Of a stretch of 20,287 nucleotides of DNA, positions 1 through 8,151 are shown piece by piece. This DNA comes from SG8-32-3 sp964514055. GTDB lineage: Archaea; Thermoproteota; Bathyarchaeia; Bathyarchaeales; Bathycorpusculaceae. A model generated the notes under the pieces. The model saw nothing but the letters and a program-made list of their open reading frames with translations, was not told the DNA's origin and did no database searches. The translations under genes and the position numbers were made by a program. The stretch covers positions 1-20,287 of the forward strand of contig CAZEPB010000030.1 in assembly GCA_964514055.1 (NCBI GenBank). Direction: 5' to 3'. The first letter of the stretch is position 1; each line of letters begins with the position of its first letter.

Positions 1-646
1 TGGCTGCACTTCCCTCAGTGAAAGTTTGCCAAGTCTGATACCATTCAATATAGACTGCAGGCTTCTCGCTTGAAGTTAGGTCTTTGGCGCGTTCATTGAC
101 AAGGTTCTCGTAAGACGCTATGTAATTAGTGATTTCCTCAGCCTTCTCCTCTTTGCCAAAGATTAGACCAAAATTGCTTGTGACAATCTTCACTCGCAAA
201 ACATTGCTAGGTTCTTCAATAACAACGGGTAAACCAGCGGTTGCGATTTTCTCCAAGGCTTCAGTGTTATAGGACAACATTGAGTCAGCGATTATTACTT
301 CAGGCTCCATCTCCAGCAGCACCTCCAAGTTGGGGTCGTACGAGTTTGATCCCACCACAGGTTTTTCCGAGACAGAAGCGGGAAACACAGAACTTGCATC
401 ACGCCCCACGATTAGGTCCTCACAGTCTAAGGCGCAAATGATTTCTGTCAATCCAGGATTCAAACTGACAACGCGCTCCACAGGAAGTGTCACGTTAACC
501 TGAGCACCTGTACTATCAACAATAGTAACCGTGTCCCCGTCGGCTCCCTTCTCAGAAGGGGAATAGACTCTGTAAACTCCGTACGACGCAACCAGCACAA
601 CCACCACAAGTATTATCGCAGTCAAAGCAGCAGTTGTTTTATTCAT
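1..646 (-). CDS. BtuF/FepB-like ABC transporter substrate-binding protein (C-terminus cut off by window edge)
   Basis: About 215 residues are visible. An N-terminal hydrophobic segment (about residues 5-25, AALTAIILVVVVLVASYGV) is a signal peptide or membrane anchor, so the protein should sit on the outer face of the membrane. The mature part reads as a type III periplasmic-binding fold of the cobalamin/siderophore/haem class: it opens with TVTIVDSTGAQVNV, then RVVSLNPGLTEIICAL, then LEVLLEMEPEVIIAD, the usual spacing of strand-loop elements in BtuF-like domains. The ATG at 644-646 overlaps the stop of the upstream chelatase gene by one base (TGATG) and has a strong Shine-Dalgarno GGAGGTG (about 8 bases upstream), so the two are translationally coupled. 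Next to a chelatase, the ligand could be a corrinoid or other metal chelate, but ligand specificity cannot be read from the sequence. Confidence 0.85.
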   Translation of the reverse strand, partial: MNKTTAALTAIILVVVVLVASYGVYRVYSPSEKGADGDTVTIVDSTGAQVNVTLPVERVVSLNPGLTEIICALDCEDLIVGRDASSVFPASVSEKPVVGSNSYDPNLEVLLEMEPEVIIADSMLSYNTEALEKIATAGLPVVIEEPSNVLRVKIVTSNFGLIFGKEEKAEEITNYIASYENLVNERAKDLTSSEKPAVYIEWYQTWQTFTEGSAA

Positions 647-2670
647 CAGTTTTCACCTCCGATGCTCATGGCTTTGTTATTTCCGAACGCGTAAGACAAG
701 TTGTTGCGAACAGCAGAAGCAAGGGGCGCAGCGCTTAACTCCTCTAACTGAAAATACTTTCCATCCATCTCCGCACATATCTGCTTCACAAGTCCGAACG
801 TTATGAAACCTCGTTCAGTATCGATGGCAATTGACTTGATGCCAGCCGAACTTATCGCACGAGCTACCCTTTTTGCTTCCTCCACAGGGTCTCCACCATT
901 CAGAGGGACATTTGCTCGACCGTCAGAAACTAGAACCATAAGGGGAATTGCCTCTTTGTCCCGCCTCATATAATCTCTGACAAGCTCCAGTCCAAGGTTT
1001 AGTCCACGCGCCATTGGCGTGCGCCCCCCTGTAGGCAGTGTAGCTAAGCATTTTTGCGCCATCTCCACACTGTTAGTAGGAGGAAGCACCAGCTCAGCCA
1101 TGTTTTTTCTAAAGACAACCATCCCTACACGGTCCCGCCGCTGATAAGCATCAAGTAAAAGTGAGAGAATCGCGCCCTTAGTTGCTGTCATCCTCTCCTC
1201 AGCAGCCATAGAGCCGCTTGCATCGACTACAAACACAATCAAGTTACCGACCTTCCTTTCCCGCACCTTCTCTCGTAAATCAGATTTTTCGATAAGTAAT
1301 GCCCCCTCATCGCTAGCTCCTTTCTTTCGTCTATTCTGGAACGGCGCGGCAGCCCTCAGAGTAGCGTCAAAAGCCAAATCCTCTACCTTTCCATTAGGGA
1401 TAGAGCTATCTACGTAACGTCCGGTCTTGGAGTTGCTCCTGCTTTTTGACCTGCGCCCCCTGCTACTGCGTTGCATTTGGTCTAGAACAGGCGTAGCGAG
1501 GCGTTTCACTGGATAAGGGGAATCGGCTTCAAAGACTTGTTCTTTTTCAGGTTCTTCTCTTTCCATGTCTTGGTCGTCAGGTTCCTCTCGGGAAGAATTG
1601 TTTTCAGGCGGTAACTGCTGCGGATCTTTGTTTTGATTCCATCTTTGGATAGTCTCTTGCAGTTGCTGCTGCTCCATCTTCGGTTCCTCAAATGGCTGGC
1701 GACGGCGGCGATGAGGAAGAGCCAACTCGGCTGCCTCTTTGATGTCCTCTTCAACGACTTCTGTTCTTCCTTTGAAAGCAGCGATAGTGCAGGCAGTCTT
1801 GTACATTGTTATGTCAGCGCGGTGACCATCAACAGCGAAATCTACGCAAATTTGGGTGATTAGATCCAACATTTCGTCGCTTAATTTCACCTTAGGCAAA
1901 AGTTTGCTGGCATCTACAAGCTTACGGCGATTTTGCTCCTGATCCTTTTGCCGTGCAGCAATAAAGGATGCAGGATCTTTTTCAAAGGCGACGCGTCTTC
2001 TCACTATTTCCGCTCTAGCCTCTCGATATGGGATTCCTTTAACCTCCACTGAGAGGGCGAAGCGGTCTAACAGTTGAGGGCGAACTTCGCCTTCTTCGGG
2101 GTTCATGGTTCCCACCAAGACGAATTGTGATGGATGGCTGAAAGAAACTCCTTCGCGTTCTACGTAGTTCACGCCCATGGCTGCAGCGTCAAGCAGAACG
2201 TCCACTAAATGGTCATCCAGCAGGTTTACTTCGTCGATATACAAGATGTTTCGATTGGCTTCTGCAAGAAGCCCGGGCTCAAAATGCTTTTCTCCTGTTT
2301 TAATCGCCTTTTCGATGTCAAGAGTGCCCACAAGCCTATCCTCTGTGGCTCCTATGGGCAACTCTACCACGGATACTGGTCTTTTAGCAGCAGAGAGTTG
2401 CTCGCCATTAGCTACCTTAGCGCTGCAAGCATCACACATTTCCTTTGGGCTTGCAGGGTCGCAATGAAATGGACAGTCAGCTACCACGTTTACTTCGGGT
2501 AGAAGATGAGCTAAAGCCCGCACGACCAATGATTTGCCTGTTCCCTTCTCGCCCCGAAGGAGAACCCCGCCAATTTTGGGATTTATAACGTTAAGAGCCA
2601 GCGCCATTTTCATTTTTTCTTGACCGACAATTGCATAGAAAGGATAAACGGTTTTAGTTCGCCAGCGCAT
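646..2670 (-). CDS. Fused ChlI-ChlD type magnesium/cobalt chelatase motor subunit (AAA+ plus VWA)
   Basis: 674 residues. The N-terminal AAA+ module has Walker A GEKGTGKS (about residues 40-47) and Walker B ILYIDEVNLL (about 142-151). A Cys4 set (C66, C70, C79, C82) sits between them. A charged Gln/Glu/Pro-rich linker (about 340-410) leads to a C-terminal von Willebrand A domain with intact MIDAS residues (DASGS 483-487, a Thr at about 551, Asp at about 583). Such ChlI-ChlD fusions power insertion of Mg or Co into tetrapyrroles together with a large ChlH/CobN subunit, which is not in this window. Start choice: an in-frame GTG at 2700 would add 10 residues, but a TATA box at 2705-2713 would place the transcript start near 2683, downstream of that GTG. 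The ATG at 2670 is preceded by AGGGGGA. The gene is coupled to the substrate-binding gene that follows. Which metal is inserted is unknown; cobalt for corrinoids is the likelier guess in archaea. Confidence 0.88.
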   Translation of the reverse strand: MRWRTKTVYPFYAIVGQEKMKMALALNVINPKIGGVLLRGEKGTGKSLVVRALAHLLPEVNVVADCPFHCDPASPKEMCDACSAKVANGEQLSAAKRPVSVVELPIGATEDRLVGTLDIEKAIKTGEKHFEPGLLAEANRNILYIDEVNLLDDHLVDVLLDAAAMGVNYVEREGVSFSHPSQFVLVGTMNPEEGEVRPQLLDRFALSVEVKGIPYREARAEIVRRRVAFEKDPASFIAARQKDQEQNRRKLVDASKLLPKVKLSDEMLDLITQICVDFAVDGHRADITMYKTACTIAAFKGRTEVVEEDIKEAAELALPHRRRRQPFEEPKMEQQQLQETIQRWNQNKDPQQLPPENNSSREEPDDQDMEREEPEKEQVFEADSPYPVKRLATPVLDQMQRSSRGRRSKSRSNSKTGRYVDSSIPNGKVEDLAFDATLRAAAPFQNRRKKGASDEGALLIEKSDLREKVRERKVGNLIVFVVDASGSMAAEERMTATKGAILSLLLDAYQRRDRVGMVVFRKNMAELVLPPTNSVEMAQKCLATLPTGGRTPMARGLNLGLELVRDYMRRDKEAIPLMVLVSDGRANVPLNGGDPVEEAKRVARAISSAGIKSIAIDTERGFITFGLVKQICAEMDGKYFQLEELSAAPLASAVRNNLSYAFGNNKAMSIGGEN

Positions 2671-2704
2671 TGCCAATCCCCCTATGGCTGGATTATCCAC
2701 CTAA

Positions 2705-2713
2705 CTATATAAA
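2705..2713 (-). promoter_or_regulatory. TATA box for the chelatase/substrate-binding operon
   Basis: Minus-strand TTTATATAG, preceded by an A-rich AACCAAAG that could act as BRE. With the usual archaeal distance of about 26 bases, transcription would start near 2683, giving a short leader carrying AGGGGGA before the ATG at 2670. This is the main argument against the upstream GTG at 2700. Confidence 0.6.
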
Positions 2714-2887
2714 CTTTGGTTTAACTAAAGTTAAATACAGGTTGAATACACACGCAGAATACCGCCGTATTTGATTAAACAACTGAGGCGTATTTCACTA
2801 GTAAAAATTTGGTTTTTTCAAACTCGGTTTGTTTTGAAAGCACGCCAAAAAAGCTGCAATTTATGGTTTTTTCAGAAAATAAGCTTG

Positions 2888-2892
2888 GAAAA
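2888..2892 (-). terminator. T-tract terminator of the tRNA gene
   Basis: Minus strand CTCTTTTTCC begins 4 bases after the tRNA 3' end. Oligo-T in the non-template strand is the usual archaeal termination signal. Confidence 0.55.
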
Positions 2893-2896
2893 AGAG

Positions 2897-3021
2897 CGCC
2901 GGGGAAGGGATTCGAACCCCTGCGAGCCAAAGGCCCACTGGCTGGCTTGTCTTTGGCACAGGCCCTGTTTGTGCCTATGTGGATCTCGAGGCCAGCGCGA
3001 TAACCACTCCGCCACCCCGGC
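2897..3021 (-). tRNA. tRNA-Ser (anticodon CGA) with an intron at 37/38
   Basis: The acceptor stem GCCGGGG (3021-3015) pairs with CCCCGGC (2904-2898), followed by discriminator G at 2897. No CCA is encoded. The D arm follows GTGGCGGAGTGG. The anticodon stem CTGGC (2995-2991) and loop C-T-CGA-G put the anticodon at 2988-2986. After the intron the stem closes with GCCAG (2942-2938). A long variable arm GGGCC-TTT-GGCTC is typical of serine type II tRNAs. The T arm is AGGGG-TTCGAAT-CCCTT. Removing 41 bases gives an 84-nt mature tRNA decoding UCG. Confidence 0.95.
2944..2984 (-). other. tRNA-Ser intron (41 nt, relaxed bulge-helix-bulge)
   Basis: The intron begins after purine 37 (2985). GCCA is repeated at the 3' end, so 37-nt and 41-nt solutions are both possible. 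The 41-nt version leaves the normal single base before the variable arm. It also gives two 3-nt bulges (AG^A and CC^A) cut after their second base, around a 4-bp helix pairing 32-35 with 2949-2946 that contains one C-A mismatch. The intron interior can fold GGCACA with TGTGCC. Splicing by the archaeal tRNA endonuclease is expected from family knowledge. Confidence 0.75.
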
Positions 3022-3096
3022 GAATAAAAGAGTTTGCGCCACTGTCTAAAAACGTTTTCAGAGGATACGTCCTTATCCACGGCGCTTCTCTTGGGA

Positions 3097-3120
3097 CTAT
3101 TTAAAGTTTCTATATAAAAG
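3097..3120 (-). promoter_or_regulatory. Candidate TATA elements upstream of the tRNA gene
   Basis: Two TATA-like stretches are seen on the minus strand, CTTTTATATAG (3120-3110) and ACTTTAAATAG (3107-3097). They would start transcription near 3089 or 3077, giving a 55-70 base 5' leader to be removed by RNase P. They also lie just behind the 3' end of the phoU-like gene, so the assignment is tentative. Confidence 0.3.
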
Positions 3121-3168
3121 GGGGCTATAGACTGTTCCGAGCACAAAAGACACAAGCGCACAACGCCA

Positions 3169-4140
3169 CTAAACAACCAAGTCCGCCAAGTCCACGCTGT
3201 GCTCGTAAATCTGCCTCAGAAAAGACGTCGCAGCCAAGATTTGCGGCATCACGTCAACAGCTTGACCCTTCGCAACCTTCTCAATCTCCGCGAACAACGT
3301 TTCGATTCTATTATGCATGTTCCGCACGTTTTCAGCTAAGGCTATGTCTTTGTTTACGAATGATTTCAGCGCTTGTTCATGAGAGTCATAGCAAATTACC
3401 TGCAAACCAACCAAGAGTTTTCGCAACTCTTCAGAAGGCTTTATCCCGTTAAGTTCAATTGTCTTAGCAGCTATTTTCACGGACGCATCGCCTATAGCTT
3501 CAATCAAGCTCGCAGCTAAACGGTAGTCTAAGCAGTCTATAGGGGTTATCCCGAGTTTCTCGCTTAGACGAGGATTCTGAATTATTGTACGGAGAATGCG
3601 GACCAAAAGGAAATAGAGCCTGTTGCTTTCATCATCTCGAGCAATAACGCTTTTAGCCCGCTGCAAGTCTCCATCGACAAAGGAGTTGACGACATCACGG
3701 TTCATTCCCGCAACTATCGCGTAGTTACGCCGCAAAATCTTTTCTGGCGGAAAACCAGAAGGCTCCAACAAGCACTGCAGAACTATCTGAGAGTAGTTCT
3801 CCTCAACAATCTCCAACCCAATCAAAGACCCCACTGTTGCCTTGACCACGTTTCTAACGTCGAAGTCAATACGCTCTTTCGCTTCAATGCGAATGATGTC
3901 AAAACCAAGTAGATAACGACCAATAATCTCACGACCTAAATATGGCCCAGTAGTTAAAGTCGCAACCCTAGGCAACTGCTCAGAGTCATACTTCGGATCA
4001 ATCAGAAGTTTACCGTCGCTGGTTTCATCAAGAGAAATCAAACCACCTTTTCTCAAACCGTGCTCGTCAGCCCAAGACCTTGGCAAGCAAACAAAAAACG
4101 TGCCAGTGGGCGTACGCTGCACCTTGCGTAGTTCACCCAT
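3169..4140 (-). CDS. AbrB/SpoVT-type DNA-binding domain fused to PhoU domain (phosphate-uptake regulator family)
   Basis: 323 residues. The first 50 or so form a swapped-hairpin AbrB/MazE-like domain (MGELRKVQRTPTGTFFVCLP, then SWADEHGLRKGGLISLDE), the usual N-terminus of archaeal PhoU-like regulators. The rest is all-helical with two PhoU-type three-helix repeats (about 125-215 and 225-320; SLIEAIGDASVKIA and a terminal TSFLRQIYEHSVDLADLVV are typical). Members are thought to link phosphate status to transcription or Pst transport, but no pst genes are nearby, so the role here is open. The start is the ATG at 4140, preceded by AAGGGGAT as ribosome-binding site. TATA-like ATTTAGATATATT at about 4178-4190 suits a short leader. 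Confidence 0.85.
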   Translation of the reverse strand: MGELRKVQRTPTGTFFVCLPRSWADEHGLRKGGLISLDETSDGKLLIDPKYDSEQLPRVATLTTGPYLGREIIGRYLLGFDIIRIEAKERIDFDVRNVVKATVGSLIGLEIVEENYSQIVLQCLLEPSGFPPEKILRRNYAIVAGMNRDVVNSFVDGDLQRAKSVIARDDESNRLYFLLVRILRTIIQNPRLSEKLGITPIDCLDYRLAASLIEAIGDASVKIAAKTIELNGIKPSEELRKLLVGLQVICYDSHEQALKSFVNKDIALAENVRNMHNRIETLFAEIEKVAKGQAVDVMPQILAATSFLRQIYEHSVDLADLVV

Positions 4141-4579
4141 TACTGTTATCCCCTTAACATGACCTAAGTTTTGAAATAATATATCTAAATAACGAATCGC
4201 ATATATAAACTTGAAAGCATATGTTAGAATTTAAGGGTAAATATGCAATTGGGTAGATTCCCATAGTCAAGCCAGAAAAACGAGTGGCAGATAGATAGTT
4301 TTTAGAAAACACAGAGAATCAAATGCGCACTCACGTCTACCGCCCTTGAAACCCCCAAAAAAAAGGCGAACATTTAGAAAAGCAGATAGAAAGTATACAA
4401 AGAAGCGCAAAGCGTTTCATATAAATCTCCCTCCCATGAAGCCTTCGTTGCTAGCAACAAAAATTGAATAAGCTAATAGAGGAGAAAAGGTATAAAGCAA
4501 TTAAAGCGCATCCAACTTCTGGAAAGCACTGCAAACGCTATTAAAGATTGGGAGGCAGCCCAAGAAGAGAGATGGAAAC
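4141..4579. other. Divergent intergenic region between AbrB-PhoU and DP1 genes
   Basis: 439 bases with no convincing gene. On the minus strand it carries TATA-like elements for the PhoU-type gene (TTTATATAT near 4210-4202, and about 4190-4178). On the plus strand TTTCATATAAATC (4415-4427) and GGTATAAAG (4489-4497) are possible promoters for DP1; the second would leave a leader of about 60 bases. A short open frame without a normal start codon (4480-4617, ending in DWEAAQEERWKHERRRK) overlaps the start of DP1 and may be noise or a remnant. Confidence 0.5.
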
Positions 4580-6133
4580 ATGAGCGAAGGAGAAAAACTT
4601 CAAAGAGCCGTTGAAGCAACGATTGCAGCAGGATACCAGCTAAATAGCGAAGCGTTTGAATTGTTAAGCACAGTTGCCGCTACAGATGATCCCACCACAA
4701 TAATTAACAAGGCGTTACAGAGAATAGAAGAATTAGAAAAAAAGCCCCTATTCATCGACAAAAGCTTTCTGGAAACACTGCTGAAACAACCGGAAAGCGT
4801 AGAAGAAGATCAAATTCAACCTCAAGACACAACCTCTAAGCCACCACAGCATCAGATGATTGAGGGGAAAAGCGTTTTCCACCCTTACGCAAAAGACGTA
4901 GAAGCAGACATTAACGTGATAGAAGACCCTACAGGCAAGCTCACTTCCAATGGAACAATTGAAGAATACCTTCAATACTTTCAAGACAGGTTTAAACGAA
5001 TTGAACGTTTGCTAAGACAAAGAATCGACGTCAAAGCAGCAACCACTATATCAGAAGCGTTAAAATCCCCAGCCAAGACAAAAGTGAAAATAATTTGTAT
5101 GGTAACTGAGAAGCGAGAATCAAAACGGAATACGATTTTGACAGCCGAAGATTTGCAAGCAACCGCCACCATATTAGTGACGCACAACGCACGAGAAGAA
5201 CTACATAGAAAAACTCGACGGCTTCTTCTTGACCAAGTTGTATGCATTGCCGTAGTAAAAACAAGAAGCAACCTTTTCCTAGCTGAAGACATAATTTTTC
5301 CAGAAGTAGGTCAGAAAACTCGGCGTAGAGCCCCAGACCCCGTTTACGCTGTGCTCACTTCAGACATGCACATGGGCAGCTCAAAGTTTAATGGAGAAGC
5401 CTTTAACCGTTTTATTTCATGGCTTAACGGCAAATATGGAAATGACAAAATGAAGGAGATAGCTGGCCACGTAAAATACCTACTAGTTGCAGGAGACATA
5501 GTTGATGGTGTAGGAGTTTACCCCAATCAGATGAAGGAACTTGTGGTAAAAGATGTCCACAAACAGTACAGTCTTGCTTCAAAACTGTTGGAACAAATAC
5601 CAGACTACGTTGAGGTTTTAGTTTCGCCTGGAAACCACGACGCCCCCAGAAAAGCGTTACCTCAACCAGCGATAGCCGAAGATTTCCTCAAAACGCTTCA
5701 TGAGACTGGAAGAGTACATTCTCTTGGAGACCCCTGCGTGGTAAGCCTTCACAACGTGGAAGTTTTGATGTACCACGGTCGCAGCCTAGACGACATAATA
5801 GCCACAGTGCCTGGGCTAGACCACGACCACCCTGAGAAAGCAATGAAATTGCTTCTACAAAGTCGCCACTTAGCGCCCTTATACGGGGGCAAAACAATGT
5901 TGTCGCCAGAAAACCGAGATTTTCTAGTCATAGAACGAATTCCAGACATTTTCCATGCTGGTCACATCCATGTGGTGGGTTGCTGCAACTATCGAGGGGT
6001 TTTAGTTGTGAATTCGGGTGGCTGGCAGGAGCAAACAGGGTACATGCAGAAACTTGGGTTGGTTCCAACGCCTGGAAAAGTACCCGTAGTGAACCTGCAA
6101 ACATTAGATACCACTGTGCTTTCATTCGCATAA
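4580..6133 (+). CDS. polB: DNA polymerase D small subunit DP1 (3'-5' exonuclease)
   Basis: 517 residues, a normal length for DP1. An N-terminal helical region and a low-complexity linker (about 75-95) precede an OB fold (about 165-245, KVKIICMVTEKRES onward) and a calcineurin-like phosphoesterase domain. All metal ligands of the exonuclease are present: D262 and H264 (SDMHMGS), D306 (AGDIVDG), N352 and H353 (GNHDAP), H399 (YHGRS), H462 and H464 (GHIHV). The proofreading activity is therefore predicted intact. It pairs with DP2, encoded at 16425-19841 and not adjacent. The start at 4580 follows GAGAGATGG. It is convergent with orc1/cdc6. Confidence 0.96.
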   Translation: MSEGEKLQRAVEATIAAGYQLNSEAFELLSTVAATDDPTTIINKALQRIEELEKKPLFIDKSFLETLLKQPESVEEDQIQPQDTTSKPPQHQMIEGKSVFHPYAKDVEADINVIEDPTGKLTSNGTIEEYLQYFQDRFKRIERLLRQRIDVKAATTISEALKSPAKTKVKIICMVTEKRESKRNTILTAEDLQATATILVTHNAREELHRKTRRLLLDQVVCIAVVKTRSNLFLAEDIIFPEVGQKTRRRAPDPVYAVLTSDMHMGSSKFNGEAFNRFISWLNGKYGNDKMKEIAGHVKYLLVAGDIVDGVGVYPNQMKELVVKDVHKQYSLASKLLEQIPDYVEVLVSPGNHDAPRKALPQPAIAEDFLKTLHETGRVHSLGDPCVVSLHNVEVLMYHGRSLDDIIATVPGLDHDHPEKAMKLLLQSRHLAPLYGGKTMLSPENRDFLVIERIPDIFHAGHIHVVGCCNYRGVLVVNSGGWQEQTGYMQKLGLVPTPGKVPVVNLQTLDTTVLSFA

Positions 6134-6293
6134 AAGAGGCAAAAAGCATTATTAAATCACTTACGAGAAGTTTTCAGGAATCGGCTAATAAAAGTCAGAG
6201 CAGAAAATCTTAGACCATTTGGTGTTCTGTAGCTTCTGTGCACTTTTCAAAGATGCCTATAACTTTTTCAATCCTCAAAGTCTGTGCTATATC

Positions 6294-7535
6294 TCAACGT
6301 TTGCTGTGTGCATTCTTTGAACGCAATTTTGGTTCATAATCAACAAGGCGCCCTAGTCTGTCGTCACTTCCGAAGACCTCGGTTACAAGCGTACGCGCTA
6401 TTTCCAGCCTAATCTTTTTTGTGCGCCCGTAACGCCCCATACTCACGACCTTTGCGTTTAAAAGTCCCATCGCATCAAGTTCGTTAATCAGAGTTCCTAA
6501 ACGTCGTTGTGTGAGAAGCCCCGCACCTAATTCACCACAGAGTTCATTGTAGACATCGTATATTTCCCCAGTTGTAGCGCTCGTCTTTCTCAAATGATAT
6601 ACGCTTAAAAGAACCAACTTGGAATGCAGAGTTAAATTCTTAAGAGACTCAACAACACGATTATGTTCGATGTGTTTTTCAGCCTCTCTAACATGCTCTT
6701 CCGTGATCATTTTTGCCCCTTGACGCTCAGCGACTTCCCCCGCCACACGCAACAAATCCAAAGCACGTCGTGCATCTCCATGCTCCGCAGCGGCCAAAGC
6801 AGAGCACACGTTCAAAGCAGCTTCGGATAGGGAGTCTTCATGAAAGGATAATCTTGAACGCTCAAGAAGAATATTGTGCAATTCACTCGCATCATACGGT
6901 CCAAAAATGATTTCTTCTTCGCTGAGGGAACTGAAAACCCGAGGATCAAGGAATTCCTTCAATCGAAGGTCGTTGGATATGCCGATAATAGAAACCCTGC
7001 TGTTGCGAAGGAACTCGTTTATTCTTGTTAATTCATAAAGAAGGTGATCACCACGATCTTTAATCAAAGCATCCACTTCATCCAAAACCACGATAAAAAG
7101 TGTTCTTGACGAATCTAAACCTGTTCGGAATCTATCGAAAACTTCGCCTACGGACAAACCTGTAAAGGGTATGACCAGCCCCACGCTTTGACTAAGGTTT
7201 GCAAAGACCCGATATTCGGAGCCTGTAATCCGGCAGTTCACATAACAAAACCTGACCGCCGCACCATATTCTTTTGCTTTGGCTTCTAAGTGACTTAACA
7301 CGTATTTGGTTACGGCAGTTTTTCCAGTGCCGGTTTTTCCATAAATAAAAATGTTGGAACAGCGTGCATCCTTTAAAACAGGCGCGACAACTTCGCCAAG
7401 AAGTCGAATTTGATTTTCTCTGTGAGGAAGTTTATCAGGAAGATAGTCATGTCTTAAGACTTCTCGGTCTTTGAAAAGTTTTGCACTTCTAACGAAATTT
7501 TCGAAAACGTCGTCGAGTATATTTGGATTCCCCAT
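6294..7535 (-). CDS. cdc6: Orc1/Cdc6 replication initiator
   Basis: 413 residues. AAA+ ATPase: Walker A GKTGTGKT (66-73), Walker B FIVVLDEVD (147-155), sensor 1 SIIGISNDL (182-190), sensor 2 GDARRALDLLR (253-263). A C-terminal winged helix (about 300-400) serves origin binding (LHSKLVLLSVYHL, then TTGEIYDVYNEL). Archaeal Orc1/Cdc6 binds ORB elements and recruits MCM. The gene is transcribed away from the 800-bp AT-rich segment that carries ORB-like boxes, the common initiator-origin linkage. The ATG at 7535 has only a weak GGCGAT upstream, so the transcript may have a short leader. Confidence 0.97.
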   Translation of the reverse strand: MGNPNILDDVFENFVRSAKLFKDREVLRHDYLPDKLPHRENQIRLLGEVVAPVLKDARCSNIFIYGKTGTGKTAVTKYVLSHLEAKAKEYGAAVRFCYVNCRITGSEYRVFANLSQSVGLVIPFTGLSVGEVFDRFRTGLDSSRTLFIVVLDEVDALIKDRGDHLLYELTRINEFLRNSRVSIIGISNDLRLKEFLDPRVFSSLSEEEIIFGPYDASELHNILLERSRLSFHEDSLSEAALNVCSALAAAEHGDARRALDLLRVAGEVAERQGAKMITEEHVREAEKHIEHNRVVESLKNLTLHSKLVLLSVYHLRKTSATTGEIYDVYNELCGELGAGLLTQRRLGTLINELDAMGLLNAKVVSMGRYGRTKKIRLEIARTLVTEVFGSDDRLGRLVDYEPKLRSKNAHSKR

Positions 7536-7693
7536 GTGGTATCGCCGTTATTTTTAGAGGCTACACCGTTATTTCGTATGGAGCAGATAAACTGTGCAGT
7601 ACAAAAAAATAGTTTTGTCGCACAATAATCCTAAAAACTGATTACATTAAGTAACAACACTAAACTAAACAAAGGTAGGCACACACACCAATT

Positions 7694-7757
7694 TTTCTAC
7701 TGGAAATATATATCATTCAGAAAATTATAGTTAATTTCCTTTTAGTAGGAAATATAC
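7694..7757 (+). repeat. Two mini-ORB-like GGAAATATA repeats
   Basis: CTACTGGAAATATAT (7698-7712) and TTAGTAGGAAATATA (7742-7756) are imperfect direct repeats about 44 bases apart. Both carry the GGAAA core of ORBs but lack a G-string. The second is also part of an inverted pair TTTCCT/AGGAAA (7735-7752). Confidence 0.4.
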
Positions 7758-7866
7758 CCTAATAGGTAAAGTCTTTTCAGGATATAAGAACTCTTATGTT
7801 AAAGTTTTTAGATAATAATTCTGGAAAAGTTTTAATGCCTTTACATCTACCTAATTACCTGTTATT

Positions 7867-7890
7867 TTTCGAGAGGAAATCAAGGGGTGT
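7867..7890 (+). repeat. ORB-like origin recognition box 1
   Basis: Reads TTTCGAGAGGAAATCAA, followed directly by the G-string GGGGTGT. It matches the archaeal ORB layout of a TTTCCA/GGAAA core, then AA and a G-run. It aligns without gaps to box 2. Confidence 0.7.
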
Positions 7891-8127
7891 CTGTGTGCGG
7901 GATTTTTCTTACCTTTTCAATTGAATTATCAACCTTTTTTCCTACTTTTCTCTTCCCGAATATTACTTACAAAATAACGTTTTACTTTTCGCCTAAGGTC
8001 TTTTGTTGATGCGAAGTTTTACAATTCACAATTTGTGAATATCATGTGAAATTACATCAAAATTATCGTTTTAATCTTTTTCTTTTCCTTAGAATTATTC
8101 TTTTCTTGTTCCTTTTCTGTGAATGGG
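7891..8127. other. AT-rich, polypyrimidine-tract interval (candidate duplex-unwinding element)
   Basis: Long T/C tracts on the plus strand (for example around 7933-7956 and 8075-8118) lie between the two ORB-like boxes. No coding frame stands out. It contains an inverted repeat at 8024-8040. Confidence 0.5.
8024..8040. repeat. 8-bp perfect inverted repeat inside the candidate unwinding element
   Basis: ATTCACAA-T-TTGTGAAT, with arms separated by one base. It could be a binding site for a dimeric protein; the partner is unknown. Confidence 0.55.
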
Positions 8128-8151
8128 GCACCCCTATACTTCTATTGGAAA
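8128..8151 (-). repeat. ORB-like origin recognition box 2 (inverted)
   Basis: On the minus strand it reads TTTCCAATAGAAGTATA, then GGGGTGC. Against box 1 it shares 11 of the 17 core bases and all of GGGGTG, at identical spacing and in opposite orientation. Confidence 0.68.

Noticed and set aside
2775..3176. 133-residue minus-strand frame and plus-strand frames over the tRNA locus
   Set aside because: They run straight through the tRNA-Ser gene and its intron; the RNA gene explains the sequence.
4480..4617. Short frame ending in STANAIKDWEAAQEERWKHERRRK just before and into DP1
   Set aside because: The composition looks coding, but it has no ATG, GTG or TTG start after the preceding stop, and it overlaps DP1 in another frame. 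Kept only as a possible remnant.
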